Positions 1 to 7,520 of a DNA stretch of 25,002 nt are shown here, piece after piece; the first letter of the stretch is position 1; each line of letters opens with the position of its first letter. A program made the position numbers and the translations under genes. A model generated the notes under the pieces. That model had not been told where the DNA came from. It made no database searches and worked only from the letters and a program-made list of their open reading frames with translations. The DNA comes from Mobilitalea sp. Its GTDB lineage: Bacteria; Bacillota_A; Clostridia; Lachnospirales; Lachnospiraceae. Location of the stretch: positions 1 to 25,002 of the forward strand of contig JARKQP010000539.1 in NCBI GenBank assembly GCA_029974875.1, given 5' to 3'.

Positions 1-309
1 GGTTCCCTCCGGTAACAGGATGGTCAGCATAATTCCAATCAGCTCTGCCCCATTGGAGGCAATATCGTTTGCTGTGATATGCACGGCAAGTGTCCCGATA
101 TCCTGGACCGTTCCCGTAATAGGGTCTGTTGATATTACAAGAACCTCATCCTCTGCAACTGCCAGGACACTGCAATCCTCACCTATGCCCGGACCAACCA
201 GGACCTCCTCCCGTCTATGCTTTATTTGATTCAGTACCGATCTTTTCAGGACCGTTTCAGATACTTTTCCAAGGTTCATACTCATGTCCATGCCCATCAT
301 TACGGGCAT
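1..309 (-). CDS. AIR synthase-related (HypE/PurM-like) protein, 3' part outside window
   Basis: This is a partial gene reading leftward off the window edge; about 100 N-terminal residues are visible. Seen: a frame open from a stop at 370-372, with the stretches GKVSETVLKRSVL, VGPGIGEDCSVL, STDPITGTVQDIG and HITANDIASNGAE. These match the N-terminal ATP-binding half of the PurM/HypE/SelD/ThiL superfamily, where the G-x-GED segment binds nucleotide. The start is uncertain. In-frame ATGs lie at 309, 300, 297, 291, 285 and 279, none with a good ribosome site, and family proteins usually begin just before the GKVSE segment, which favours 279-291. It follows vanW on the same strand after about 116 nt and may be co-transcribed with it. 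The exact reaction of these stand-alone AIR-synthase-like proteins is unknown; a purine-synthesis role is not implied. Confidence 0.8.
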   Translation of the reverse strand, partial: MPVMMGMDMSMNLGKVSETVLKRSVLNQIKHRREEVLVGPGIGEDCSVLAVAEDEVLVISTDPITGTVQDIGTLAVHITANDIASNGAELIGIMLTILLPEGT

Positions 310-425
310 TGCCCTTGCACCGTACAAATTGCCATAAATATGCTGGCATGGACCCGGTCCCCCTTCCTCTTATTTATTCTGTTCTTTTTAACCTTCTCTC
401 CAATAATGTTCTTCTTCCACGTATA

Positions 426-1946
426 TTAGTCCTCTACTCCAATATAACTCCAGTCCGGGTCATCGCCTTCCGGATTATCGTCCTCTGGATTATCGGTTGG
501 TGGCTTTGTCGGTGTCTTAGTTGGCGCCTTTGTCGGTGTCTTGGTAGGATCCTTTGGCTCCCCCGTCGGAGTAACCTCAGGGTTTGTCTCCTCTTCCGGC
601 TCCTTTGTGCCCACTGTTACATATTGGGGAGCTGCTGAATAGCTGCTGGTGTTAACCAGTTCCCTGCTTACCTCTTTGCCATTTTCATATATAACCTTCC
701 ACAGCTTGGCCTTGTAGCCAATATGAGCTGTCTGCGTTACCTGACGGTAGGTGGTAGGCTGGTTTGGATCCTTTGTAACAACGTCTGCCGGAGGATTTGT
801 TTTAGAAAGTACCTCCGTCACATATTTAACCTTCCTATTGTCCTGATCCCTAGTCTCATGTCCCCAGAGCTTAAAGGTAATTCTCCGGTCCCTTGTCGTC
901 GCCTCAACCACAATCGGTGCATCCGTATTATTCTTAAACTGGAAATTCTTATAGGTTCCGGCGATTGCCGCATCCCTGGATAAATCCACATAGCTGATGG
1001 TCATAGAGTGGGGGAAGCGTTCTACTACCTCCAGCTCTGCCTCCAACACTGCATTATACAGGGTGGTAGTAACCTGACAGGCTCCTCCGCCCACGCTATC
1101 CACTACCATTCCATTTAAATATGCACCTGCAGTATAATATCCATTCTCTTTCGTAAAGGGTGTGAGCTTATCATAGGAGTTGAAAACATCCCCCGGATAA
1201 AGCACCGTATTATCAATCAGCCTGGCACCATTTGCCAGGTTCGCTGCCCTGCTCTGTGCTGAGGTAGTATACTCTGTTGTATAGGAGCCAAGCAGTGTAT
1301 TGCACTTTTTAACATCCTCCAGGGTATATTTTGGCATATCCTCGTCTACAACCGCATCTACTAAGATGTCCTGACGATCCCAGCTATTAATTGCGTCTTC
1401 AATTAATTTCACTGTCTTATCTACATTTACCTTGCTGCCCACAACGTGGTCCGTATAGACAAAATTTCCGCTCTCCCTTTTCACCGAGGCATTCACCGGT
1501 TCTATATTATAAGAACTGATTTCCTTTGAGACGAGCTCCCGGATCTTTTCCTTATCAGAGGTAAACTCCAGGGTGTATATATAGCTTCCCTGCTCGATAT
1601 CCTTTAAATCCTTATATCTCTTAATCAGATTGCCGGACTGACCCAGATCCAGGGCCTCTTCTATGATGCCGTTATAATCCGATGTATATCCCAGGTCACC
1701 TAAGGTTGCATATACTGTATTATCATGAACCCTGACAGCAATCCCTTTTGCCTGTAAGGAATCTACAAAGCCCTTTACAGCCTCTTCTGCCTGGGCCTTT
1801 GTCATACCGCTGACATCAACCTCATCTATTACTACTCCTTGGCATATCCTCTTCTCTTCTTCAGCAGATGCATACATAGCATTCCCTATAAATAAGGAAA
1901 GCGATAAAAATAATATCGCCGAAAATAGCTTTCTATTCCTGCCCAT
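426..1946 (-). CDS. Secreted VanW family protein with G5-like domain and Thr/Pro-rich tail
   Basis: About 506 residues. The first ATG (1952) touches its own AGGAGG, so the ATG at 1946, six bases after AAGGAGG, is the better start. Layout: a signal peptide or anchor at about residues 8-30 (hydrophobic LFSAILFLSLSLFIG, possible cut near ASA); a putative peptidoglycan-binding-4-like region (about 40-210); the VanW core (about 220-350) with VLYPGDVFNSYDKLTPF and the conserved SVGGGACQVTTTLYNA; a G5-like region (about 395-450) with YENGKEVSRELV and VTVGTK; then a low-complexity tail of PTK/TPT units ending in acidic residues. The tail is encoded by a 24-nt tandem duplication (504-518 and 528-542). 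No LPXTG motif or C-terminal membrane segment is present, so it is probably released or held by the N-terminal segment. VanW proteins occur in some vancomycin clusters, but most, like this one, stand alone and act on the cell envelope in an unknown way. Confidence 0.9.
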   Translation of the reverse strand: MGRNRKLFSAILFLSLSLFIGNAMYASAEEEKRICQGVVIDEVDVSGMTKAQAEEAVKGFVDSLQAKGIAVRVHDNTVYATLGDLGYTSDYNGIIEEALDLGQSGNLIKRYKDLKDIEQGSYIYTLEFTSDKEKIRELVSKEISSYNIEPVNASVKRESGNFVYTDHVVGSKVNVDKTVKLIEDAINSWDRQDILVDAVVDEDMPKYTLEDVKKCNTLLGSYTTEYTTSAQSRAANLANGARLIDNTVLYPGDVFNSYDKLTPFTKENGYYTAGAYLNGMVVDSVGGGACQVTTTLYNAVLEAELEVVERFPHSMTISYVDLSRDAAIAGTYKNFQFKNNTDAPIVVEATTRDRRITFKLWGHETRDQDNRKVKYVTEVLSKTNPPADVVTKDPNQPTTYRQVTQTAHIGYKAKLWKVIYENGKEVSRELVNTSSYSAAPQYVTVGTKEPEEETNPEVTPTGEPKDPTKTPTKAPTKTPTKPPTDNPEDDNPEGDDPDWSYIGVED

Positions 1947-1984
1947 ATTCATCCTCCTTTTCCATTTAACAATATAAGCTATGG

Positions 1985-2028
1985 GAAGCTGCTTTTTAGC
2001 TTCTCATAAAAGGCGCTGCTTTTGCGCC
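1985..2028 (-). promoter_or_regulatory. Two tandem hairpins in the vanW leader (attenuator- or terminator-like)
   Basis: In the predicted vanW transcript the first hairpin is GGCGC-AAAAGCA-GCGCC followed by TTTTA (2028-2012). The second is GAAGCT-AAAAAGC-AGCTTC (2003-1985). Both lie downstream of the best promoter candidate (2053-2080) and upstream of the vanW start, so they fall in the 5' leader. The first has the form of a short intrinsic terminator. Both contain AAAAGCAGC. They may attenuate vanW or end transcripts from the small gene upstream; no known riboswitch class was recognised. Confidence 0.45.
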
Positions 2029-2052
2029 GGTATTTTTATGTAACTTCTTTTT

Positions 2053-2080
2053 ATTTTATCATAAACGCAAGATTATTCAA
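2053..2080 (-). promoter_or_regulatory. Putative sigma-A promoter for vanW
   Basis: On the minus strand, TTGAAT (2080-2075) is separated by 16 bp from TAAAAT (2058-2053). The expected transcription start near 2046 gives a leader of about 100 nt containing the two hairpins at 1985-2028. Found by motif inspection only. Confidence 0.5.
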
Positions 2081-2167
2081 GATATTCTTTCCTTCATTGA
2101 CTTTTGTTCCCTAATTGTATATATTGGATTAAAGGCTCCCAGGCATAGATAAATCAATCCGGGGCAT

Positions 2168-2272
2168 CTAATAAATCACGCTTAGGATATAGGAAGCTAG
2201 AAAGGATAAGACCATTACTACAACAATTACGGTTGAAATGATTCTCTGGGTTCTTTTGTTATGAAAATTCAT
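2168..2272 (-). CDS. Small single-pass membrane peptide, 34 aa
   Basis: A short ORF with a near-perfect ribosome site: AAAGGAGG, six bases, then ATG at 2272; the stop is TAG at 2168-2170. The peptide starts MNFHNKRTQRIIS, with basic N-terminal residues, followed by one hydrophobic helix of about 20 residues (VIVVVMVLSF and onward) and ends in IY. Size and layout (basic head, one helix, almost no tail) resemble Prli42-type and other small Firmicutes membrane peptides, but too few residues can be compared to assign a family. It lies upstream of vanW on the same strand, separated by the vanW promoter. The ribosome site makes translation likely; the function is unknown. Confidence 0.6.
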   Translation of the reverse strand: MNFHNKRTQRIISTVIVVVMVLSFLASYILSVIY

Positions 2273-2376
2273 GGGATACCTCCTTTTGCCGTATCTGGCA
2301 ATGTTCATTCATGCAGACGGACCAAGCTTCTGATCCATCCTGCTTATACTTTAATATTTGATGTTACATACTACAT

Positions 2377-2619
2377 ACTAACGGACATTTGACCTTTAGG
2401 TCACCGGGTGTCGGATGTGAAATGCTCTGCATTTCGCACTAACGGACATTTGACCTTAGTCACTCAATGCCGGATGTGAAATGCTCTGCATTTCGCACTA
2501 ACGGACATTTGACCTTAGTCACTCAATGCCGGATGTGAAATACTCTGCATTTCGCACTAACGGACATTTGACCTTAGTCACTCAATGCCGGATGTGAAAT
2601 ACTCTGTATTTCGCACTAA
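2377..2619. repeat. Four-copy tandem repeat, 59-bp unit with two palindromes
   Basis: Units begin with ACTAACGGACATTTGACC; matched positions are 2380, 2441, 2500, 2559 and a terminal partial at 2618. The spacings are 61, 59, 59 and 59 bp. Each unit carries palindrome A (CGGACATTTGAC, loop CTTA, then GTCA, CTC and AATGCCG; altered in copy 1 to TGACCT-TT-AGGTCA) and palindrome B (TGTGAAATGC-TCT-GCATTTCGCA). In palindrome B one stem pair is G-C in copies 1 and 2, A/C in copy 3, and A-T in copy 4. The array ends directly before the ribosome site of the plus-strand gene at 2637. It is not a CRISPR array: there are no unique spacers. Confidence 0.9.
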
Positions 2620-2636
2620 GAAAGGTGGTGCCTTCA

Positions 2637-3248
2637 ATGCCTCTTCCAGTACTATCAGCCCTCATAATCGTCTGTATCCTATGGCTACAGTATGAGATAA
2701 GGAAATCTTCAAAAAAAGCAAAAACTACCGCCGAGTCCTTCTGGGACCGGGAAAACAAATCCAATCTTGTACGCCGCGCCGATATCTCAGGCCTTAATTA
2801 TATTACCATCGATCCAGGGCTGCTGCCACTGGAGGACAAAGAGGATGCGACCATAAACTCTTACCGCGATACCATCCTCGGCCTGGCAGATAAAAAAATA
2901 TTAAACCTGGCCGGATATACGAATACGGATTTAAAGAATAAATACGGTGTCGCCAATATTCCCCTGCTTGCCGAGTATGACAATAATTATGCCATCCTTG
3001 TAAGTATACTGCAAAAATGGGCTGAGCGCCTCTACCATAACGGCGACATACAGGACGCCAGGACCATCCTTGAATATGCCATCACTCTGGGATCTGATGC
3101 AGCAAATACCTATAAGCTCCTTGCAGAGATCTACAGAAAGCAGGACATGCCGGAAAAGATTGATACCCTGATCCAAACCGTATCCCAACTGGCAGTGCAT
3201 GACCAACAGAAGCTAATCGAGGATTTAAAGGTAATTAAGTTTTTCTAG
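2637..3248 (+). CDS. Membrane-anchored TPR-like protein of unknown function
   Basis: 203 residues from the ATG at 2637, which has AAAGGTGG about eight bases upstream; the in-frame GTGs at 2625 and 2628 lie within that ribosome site and are poor starts. An N-terminal hydrophobic helix (about residues 3-17, VLSALIIVCILWLQY) is followed by a basic stretch (RKSSKKAK), predicting a signal anchor with the rest in the cytoplasm. The C-terminal half is helical and TPR-like: LVSILQKWAERLYHNGDIQDARTILEYA in parts, then a second pair around AANTYKLLAEIYRKQ. I recognise it as a conserved clostridial hypothetical without known function. It begins directly after the 59-bp repeat array, which may therefore lie in its promoter or leader, and converges with nth. 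Confidence 0.75.
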   Translation: MPLPVLSALIIVCILWLQYEIRKSSKKAKTTAESFWDRENKSNLVRRADISGLNYITIDPGLLPLEDKEDATINSYRDTILGLADKKILNLAGYTNTDLKNKYGVANIPLLAEYDNNYAILVSILQKWAERLYHNGDIQDARTILEYAITLGSDAANTYKLLAEIYRKQDMPEKIDTLIQTVSQLAVHDQQKLIEDLKVIKFF

Positions 3249-3336
3249 ACCCTGATTTGCTTCCTATAGTATATCCGCTATCCCTTATCCTATACCGGAA
3301 TCACGCCACAAAATGCCCGTAGCTGCAAGGAATATT

Positions 3337-4035
3337 TTATGATACTTTATCCTTTCCGGCAAGACTTTTTTCTTTTTTCTTCAGTGTATTGAAATAGACG
3401 CAATCCTCCCTTAAGAAGCATTCCCCACATTTCGGGTTTCTTGCCATGCAGATGCTTCTTCCATGGGTGATGATCTGTAAATTATACAAAATCCATTGTT
3501 CCCTGGGCAGCCGGTCCATTAATTCAAATTCAATTTTCACCGGATCCTCTTCCTTGGTAAAACCAAGCCTCTTCGATATGCGTTTTACATGGGTGTCTAC
3601 TACAATGCTTGGTTCCTTATAGATATTGCCACGGATGACATTCGCCGTTTTTCTTCCTACCCCGGCAAGCTTTGTCAGCGCATCAATATCACTTGGCACC
3701 TGCGAATTGTGTAATTCTATCAGCTGATTTGCACAGGCGATGATATTCTTTGCCTTATTGCGGTAAAAGCCGGTGGAATGGATATCACGCTCCAGCTCCG
3801 CCTGGTCCGCTTTTGCAAAATCCTCAAGGCTCCTGTATTTTTGGAATAAATCCTTCGTCACAAGGTTCACCCGGTCATCCGTACATTGCGCACTCAAGAT
3901 GGTAGCTATTAATAGCTGCCAGGGCGTCTCAGCGATCAGAAAGCTCCGGTACTCTATGGTATATTCCCTGTTAAGCGCCTCTATAATCCGTTCTGTGCGC
4001 TCTTTTTCTTTTGCGGATATTCTTTTTTTTGTCAA
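3337..4035 (-). CDS. nth: Endonuclease III (DNA glycosylase/AP lyase)
   Basis: Base-excision repair enzyme that removes oxidised pyrimidines and cuts at the abasic site; cytoplasmic. 232 residues, within the family range. Seen: the helix-hairpin-helix LTKLAGVGRKTAN (about 121-132) with the expected catalytic Lys129; VDTHVKR with the catalytic Asp147; and the 4Fe-4S motif C196-x6-C203-x2-C206-x5-C212. The start is a TTG at 4035 preceded by GGGGAG; no better ATG is nearby. The N-terminal ten residues and the Lys-rich C-terminal tail extend slightly beyond the E. coli protein. It lies 116 nt downstream of the radical-SAM gene on the same strand and may be transcribed with it. Confidence 0.96.
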   Translation of the reverse strand: MTKKRISAKEKERTERIIEALNREYTIEYRSFLIAETPWQLLIATILSAQCTDDRVNLVTKDLFQKYRSLEDFAKADQAELERDIHSTGFYRNKAKNIIACANQLIELHNSQVPSDIDALTKLAGVGRKTANVIRGNIYKEPSIVVDTHVKRISKRLGFTKEEDPVKIEFELMDRLPREQWILYNLQIITHGRSICMARNPKCGECFLREDCVYFNTLKKKEKSLAGKDKVS

Positions 4036-4151
4036 GTGTAGCTCCCCTTCCTTTTCATCGGATAATTGTCAATTGCAAAACCCAACATCTTCGCTGCCAA
4101 TATTGTTTCGCAACCGGCTATCATTAGATGACAAAATTCTAATTCAGTGGA

Positions 4152-5951
4152 CTAATCCTCCAGTACCGTTATACAGGCTGCCCTGCTAAGCACATCACGG
4201 TTCCCATAATCAAAAAGGATCGTAGTTCCCTTCCTGATTACACTTCCATCGGCTGCAGACCGGAGGACGTCAAAGGTAAATTTCTCAATATGGATCAGGC
4301 TGTGCCTTGCCCTGTATTTATCATAAAGTCCGCGAAGCTCCTTTGATGAGGTTTTTACCGGTGAAAATGCCGGTCTTGATTTAATATTTTCCCTAAGATA
4401 TAAATCCAGTAACAGGATTTCCTCAAATACCTTCGTCAGGCTGTCCCTATCCTCCACAGTTAATGATTCTAACACGGTTCCTTTCCAGAAATCCAGTAGT
4501 ATTTCATACCTTTTTATCCTATTATGTGCCAGCATTGCAATCCCGGTGCTTTCATAGTAATCGCTGAGGCTCTGGTACAGTCCCATAGGAGAGCTAAAAA
4601 AATGCTCCAGGAATCGGACCGAATGGACGAATTGTCCGCTGTTATAATATATCTCAACCATCTCGCAGATGCCCTTAAGCCTTAGCAGCTCCTCATAACT
4701 AAGCTGCCCGGTACATAGCACCTCATAGGGCGCCGTGCTCCGGAACACTATGCCATAGCGGTCCTTGTCCGTTTCCATGGGTGAGCCCTTTAGAACCTTT
4801 AAAAAACCTAGCTGCAGCTGATCCGGCTCCAGCCCATATACCTGTCCAAAGGATTTTTCAAAGGATTCGTAGCCCTCCAGCGGCAGTCCTGCAATCAGGT
4901 CAAGATGCTGGTGTATATTTCCCGCCTCCTTCACCCTTCTTACATTATGTGCCACCCGGTCAAAATCCATCTTCCGGCGGATGGCATTTACCGTATCCGG
5001 ATTCGTGGACTGGACCCCGATTTCAAACTGGACCTGTCCCGGCCTTAGGGTGGACAAAAATGCTATCTCGTCCTCCTCCAGAAGATCCGCTGCTATTTCA
5101 AAATGAAAATTCGTTATCCCGTTATCATTATCCTTGATGAATTCCCAAATATCCATCGCATGTCTCTTGCTGCAATTAAAGGTTCTGTCCACAAACTTCA
5201 CCTGGGGTACCTGGTAATCGAGAAAAATCTTCAGTTCCTTTTTCACCAGGTCAGTGCTGCGGAACCTCACCCTTTTATCAACGGAAGACAGACAATAGCT
5301 GCAGGAAAAAGGACATCCCCTGCTGCTCTCATAATATACGATGCGGTTAAAACCTGTTCCCCCGGGACACGCGTCGAAAGCTTCCATATCCCCATAAGGA
5401 AAGGGAAGGTCGTCCAGACATATGGGATTCCTGGGCTTCGTCATACTTATTCCCCATTGCTGCCCCACGGAAACGGGCTCCCCACCCAGCTTCGCGCTTT
5501 CTTTAAAGGCCAGGCCGGATATCTCCTCAAGCCTCCTGACAGGAAACTTTGGCTCTCCTGTTCCTTCCGCGTAGTACCGCACCAATTCTAAGAAGGTCTG
5601 CTCTCCTTCCCCATACATGACCCCGTCCAGCTGGTCATTTTCCAATAAGCATTGTCTGGCATCATAGGATACCTCCGGTCCGCCAAACCATATCTTTAAC
5701 CCAGGCGCAACCTTTTTTAATTCCGAGGATATCCTTAGAATGATGCCTATATTCCAGATATAGCAGGAAAATGCCACTACATCAGCTTTTTCTTTATATA
5801 TTTCCTTCAACAGGTCTTCCTCTGAATGATTAATCGTCAGTTCTATCAAACTAATATTAGCCCTATATTTATTTGCAAATGCCATCAGGCTGTATACTGC
5901 CAGATTGGAATGAATGTATTTTGCATTCAAAGCTACAAGTAATATTTTCAT
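4152..5951 (-). CDS. B12-binding-domain radical SAM protein (DUF4080 type)
   Basis: 599 residues. Domain order: a Rossmann-like cobalamin-binding domain (about 1-135, MKILLVALNAKYIHSNLAVY at the N-terminus, IWFGGPEVSYD near 87-97, YGEGE near 113-117), then the radical-SAM barrel with C213-x3-C217-x2-C220 (SSRGCPFSCSYC) for the 4Fe-4S cluster, and the barrel strand motifs FEIGVQSTN and DLIAGLPLEGYESF. A C-terminal helical region of about 180 residues fits the DUF4080 extension. The usual DxHxxG cobalamin-ligand motif is not evident, so cofactor binding may be base-off or absent. Family members are widespread in Clostridia; the substrate is unknown. The start ATG has GAGGA upstream and the protein begins as homologues do. 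Confidence 0.9.
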   Translation of the reverse strand: MKILLVALNAKYIHSNLAVYSLMAFANKYRANISLIELTINHSEEDLLKEIYKEKADVVAFSCYIWNIGIILRISSELKKVAPGLKIWFGGPEVSYDARQCLLENDQLDGVMYGEGEQTFLELVRYYAEGTGEPKFPVRRLEEISGLAFKESAKLGGEPVSVGQQWGISMTKPRNPICLDDLPFPYGDMEAFDACPGGTGFNRIVYYESSRGCPFSCSYCLSSVDKRVRFRSTDLVKKELKIFLDYQVPQVKFVDRTFNCSKRHAMDIWEFIKDNDNGITNFHFEIAADLLEEDEIAFLSTLRPGQVQFEIGVQSTNPDTVNAIRRKMDFDRVAHNVRRVKEAGNIHQHLDLIAGLPLEGYESFEKSFGQVYGLEPDQLQLGFLKVLKGSPMETDKDRYGIVFRSTAPYEVLCTGQLSYEELLRLKGICEMVEIYYNSGQFVHSVRFLEHFFSSPMGLYQSLSDYYESTGIAMLAHNRIKRYEILLDFWKGTVLESLTVEDRDSLTKVFEEILLLDLYLRENIKSRPAFSPVKTSSKELRGLYDKYRARHSLIHIEKFTFDVLRSAADGSVIRKGTTILFDYGNRDVLSRAACITVLED

Positions 5952-6303
5952 GGTTCCTCACTTCTACCGTAGAGCGCTCCGGTTCCTAACTGCTGCTCCT
6001 TTAAACACTATTTATCCCATTTTAACATAATTAATTAATCACAAGCTACTCTATTTATAAAATTTAATATTATGTTCACATATACCCTTATCGTAACATG
6101 GATAAGCAGGATGCCTCCGTGGAATCATATCCACAAAGAAGAATTTGATGTCATCTAGACAGAATTCAGATCATATGATATAGTTTTATATGCCACAAAA
6201 CCAAATTTTATCAAAAAAGGTCGAACAGCCCTTCTAGTGTACCGACACTACTATTCCATCAATTCCAGCTATCCCATCAGAACAATTGCTTAGTTTGAAT
6301 TTA
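5952..6303. other. AT-rich divergent intergenic region
   Basis: This is the larger part of a 415-bp gap between divergently transcribed genes (radical-SAM protein leftward, DUF2156 rightward), so promoters for both should lie here. I found no convincing -35/-10 pair with correct spacing in either direction. A short inverted repeat GTGGA-ATCATA-TCCAC is present at about 6119-6134. No ORF with a ribosome site and no RNA gene was recognised. Confidence 0.6.
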
Positions 6304-6353
6304 TGAATCAGCTGATTCACCTGCTACGAACAACGTGATTGCAATACAATCAC
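6304..6353 (+). promoter_or_regulatory. Two palindromes just upstream of the DUF2156 gene
   Basis: A perfect 16-bp palindrome TGAATCAGCTGATTCA (6304-6319) is followed 15 bp later by GTGATTG-CAATA-CAATCAC (6335-6341 and 6347-6353). The second ends only two bases before the GGAGG of the DUF2156 gene, so it can be a repressor operator or, in the mRNA, a hairpin near the ribosome site. No regulator gene is adjacent. Confidence 0.55.
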
Positions 6354-6366
6354 ATGGAGGATACTT

Positions 6367-7257
6367 ATGCTTACATTTGAACCAATTAACGCAGACAACA
6401 TTTTAAAAACCGCTGAATTTTTTAAATACAAAATCAGCCACACCAGCGATTATACCATCGGTGCTTTATATATGTGGCGGGATTTTTACCATTCCCACTT
6501 TGCTATTTACGATGACATGCTCATGTTTAAAGTAAAGTTTATCGACCACACTGCCTTCACCCTGCCCATTGGCGGAGGCTCCATAAAAAAAGCCATGGAT
6601 GCACTTAAGGAATATGCCCAGGAACACCAGATCCCCCTGTGGTTCTGCACTATTCCCGATGAAGCGGCCAAAATCCTGGTAAATGATTTCAACGGCAGCA
6701 TCCCATGTCCCCCAAGCCGTGACTGGGCTGACTATCTGTACAACGCCACCGACCTGGCAAACATGGCCGGCAGAAGGTACAGCGGACAAAGAAACCATAT
6801 CAACAAGTTCAAAAAGCTCTACCCAAACTACAGCTATAACCGAATTACAAAGGAGAACCTCCCCCTGATCATTGACTTCCTCATGGACTTTGAAAAACAC
6901 CATGCAAAGGAATCCTCCCTTGCACAGGAAGAGCTGTCCAGAACCCTTGAACTGCTTCCCCTTATTGAAAAATTCGGTCTCCCCGGCGGCTTTATCGAAG
7001 TAGACAACAATATCGTCGCCATGTCAGTAGGAGAAATCGTAAAAGACACCCTATACACCCATATCGAAAAAGCAAACCGGGAATACGAGGGCTCCTACCA
7101 AATGATCGTAAAGGAATTCTCCAGCGACATGATGAAATCCTACGGAATCCAGTACATCAACCGCGAAGAGGACGTCGGTGACCCCGGACTCCGCACCTCA
7201 AAGCTATCCTACCACCCCATACAGCTACTCGATAAAAACTGTGTCCTGGTATCCTAG
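6367..7257 (+). CDS. DUF2156 protein (GNAT-like, LPG-synthase C-terminal-like domain)
   Basis: 296 residues, the usual size for the stand-alone soluble family. The ATG has GGAGG six bases upstream. Recognisable parts: the N-terminal segment FKYKISHTSDYTIGALYMWR, the central YSGQRNHINKFKKLYP (about 138-153), and the C-terminal GGFIEVDNNIVAMSVGE and YINREEDVGDPGLRTSKLSY. These match the double acyltransferase-like fold shared with the C-terminal domain of phosphatidylglycerol lysyltransferase (MprF). No membrane segment is present, so it is not a full MprF. A role in aminoacyl transfer to a lipid or small molecule is possible from the fold but not shown. It is a single-gene unit ending before the terminator at 7423-7456. 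Confidence 0.88.
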   Translation: MLTFEPINADNILKTAEFFKYKISHTSDYTIGALYMWRDFYHSHFAIYDDMLMFKVKFIDHTAFTLPIGGGSIKKAMDALKEYAQEHQIPLWFCTIPDEAAKILVNDFNGSIPCPPSRDWADYLYNATDLANMAGRRYSGQRNHINKFKKLYPNYSYNRITKENLPLIIDFLMDFEKHHAKESSLAQEELSRTLELLPLIEKFGLPGGFIEVDNNIVAMSVGEIVKDTLYTHIEKANREYEGSYQMIVKEFSSDMMKSYGIQYINREEDVGDPGLRTSKLSYHPIQLLDKNCVLVS

Positions 7258-7422
7258 CTAATAACGCCATTTATTCTCCTACGTCATTGCGGGAACTACA
7301 TCAGATTTGAGTGTCAAAAGCCAACAAAGACTTAAAAAGATGAATAGGGGCAAGGGGCACGTGGATGTCCATTACGGCGCCTTTCCCTTCTGGGCATGCC
7401 CTTATCAAAGCTTCAGGGCGCA

Positions 7423-7456
7423 GTAAAAATGCCGCTCAAGGCGGCGGCATTTTTAC
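7423..7456. terminator. Bidirectional intrinsic terminator
   Basis: A perfect 13-bp inverted repeat: GTAAAAATGCCGC (7423-7435) and GCGGCATTTTTAC (7444-7456) around an 8-nt loop. The GC core is flanked by A/T runs on both sides, so it gives a U-tract in both directions. It sits between the convergent DUF2156 (+) and glycerate kinase (-) genes and marks the end of the 17.5-kb catabolic locus. Confidence 0.9.
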
Positions 7457-7520
7457 CTGAATCTCTGAATCCAATATTACGATTTCCTTGCCCAGGTATT
7501 GAAGCTTTTTATTATAATTT

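Noticed and set aside
129..638. Plus-strand ORF over the vanW 3' end and the intergenic region
   Set aside because: It is a shadow of the vanW reading frame and its tandem coding repeat; no ribosome site and no recognisable protein.
2377..2619. CRISPR array
   Set aside because: The whole 59-bp unit is repeated; there are no unique spacers and no cas genes.
7340..7412. GC-rich segment with GGGCATGCCC and AAGGGGCA/TGCCCTT pairing, possible small RNA
   Set aside because: The long-range pairing is imperfect, and no promoter or known RNA motif was recognised.
7258..7520. Possible acquisition boundary between the housekeeping part and the catabolic locus
   Set aside because: Base composition varied as much within each part as between them in the lines I counted, and no integrase, tRNA or attachment repeats were seen.
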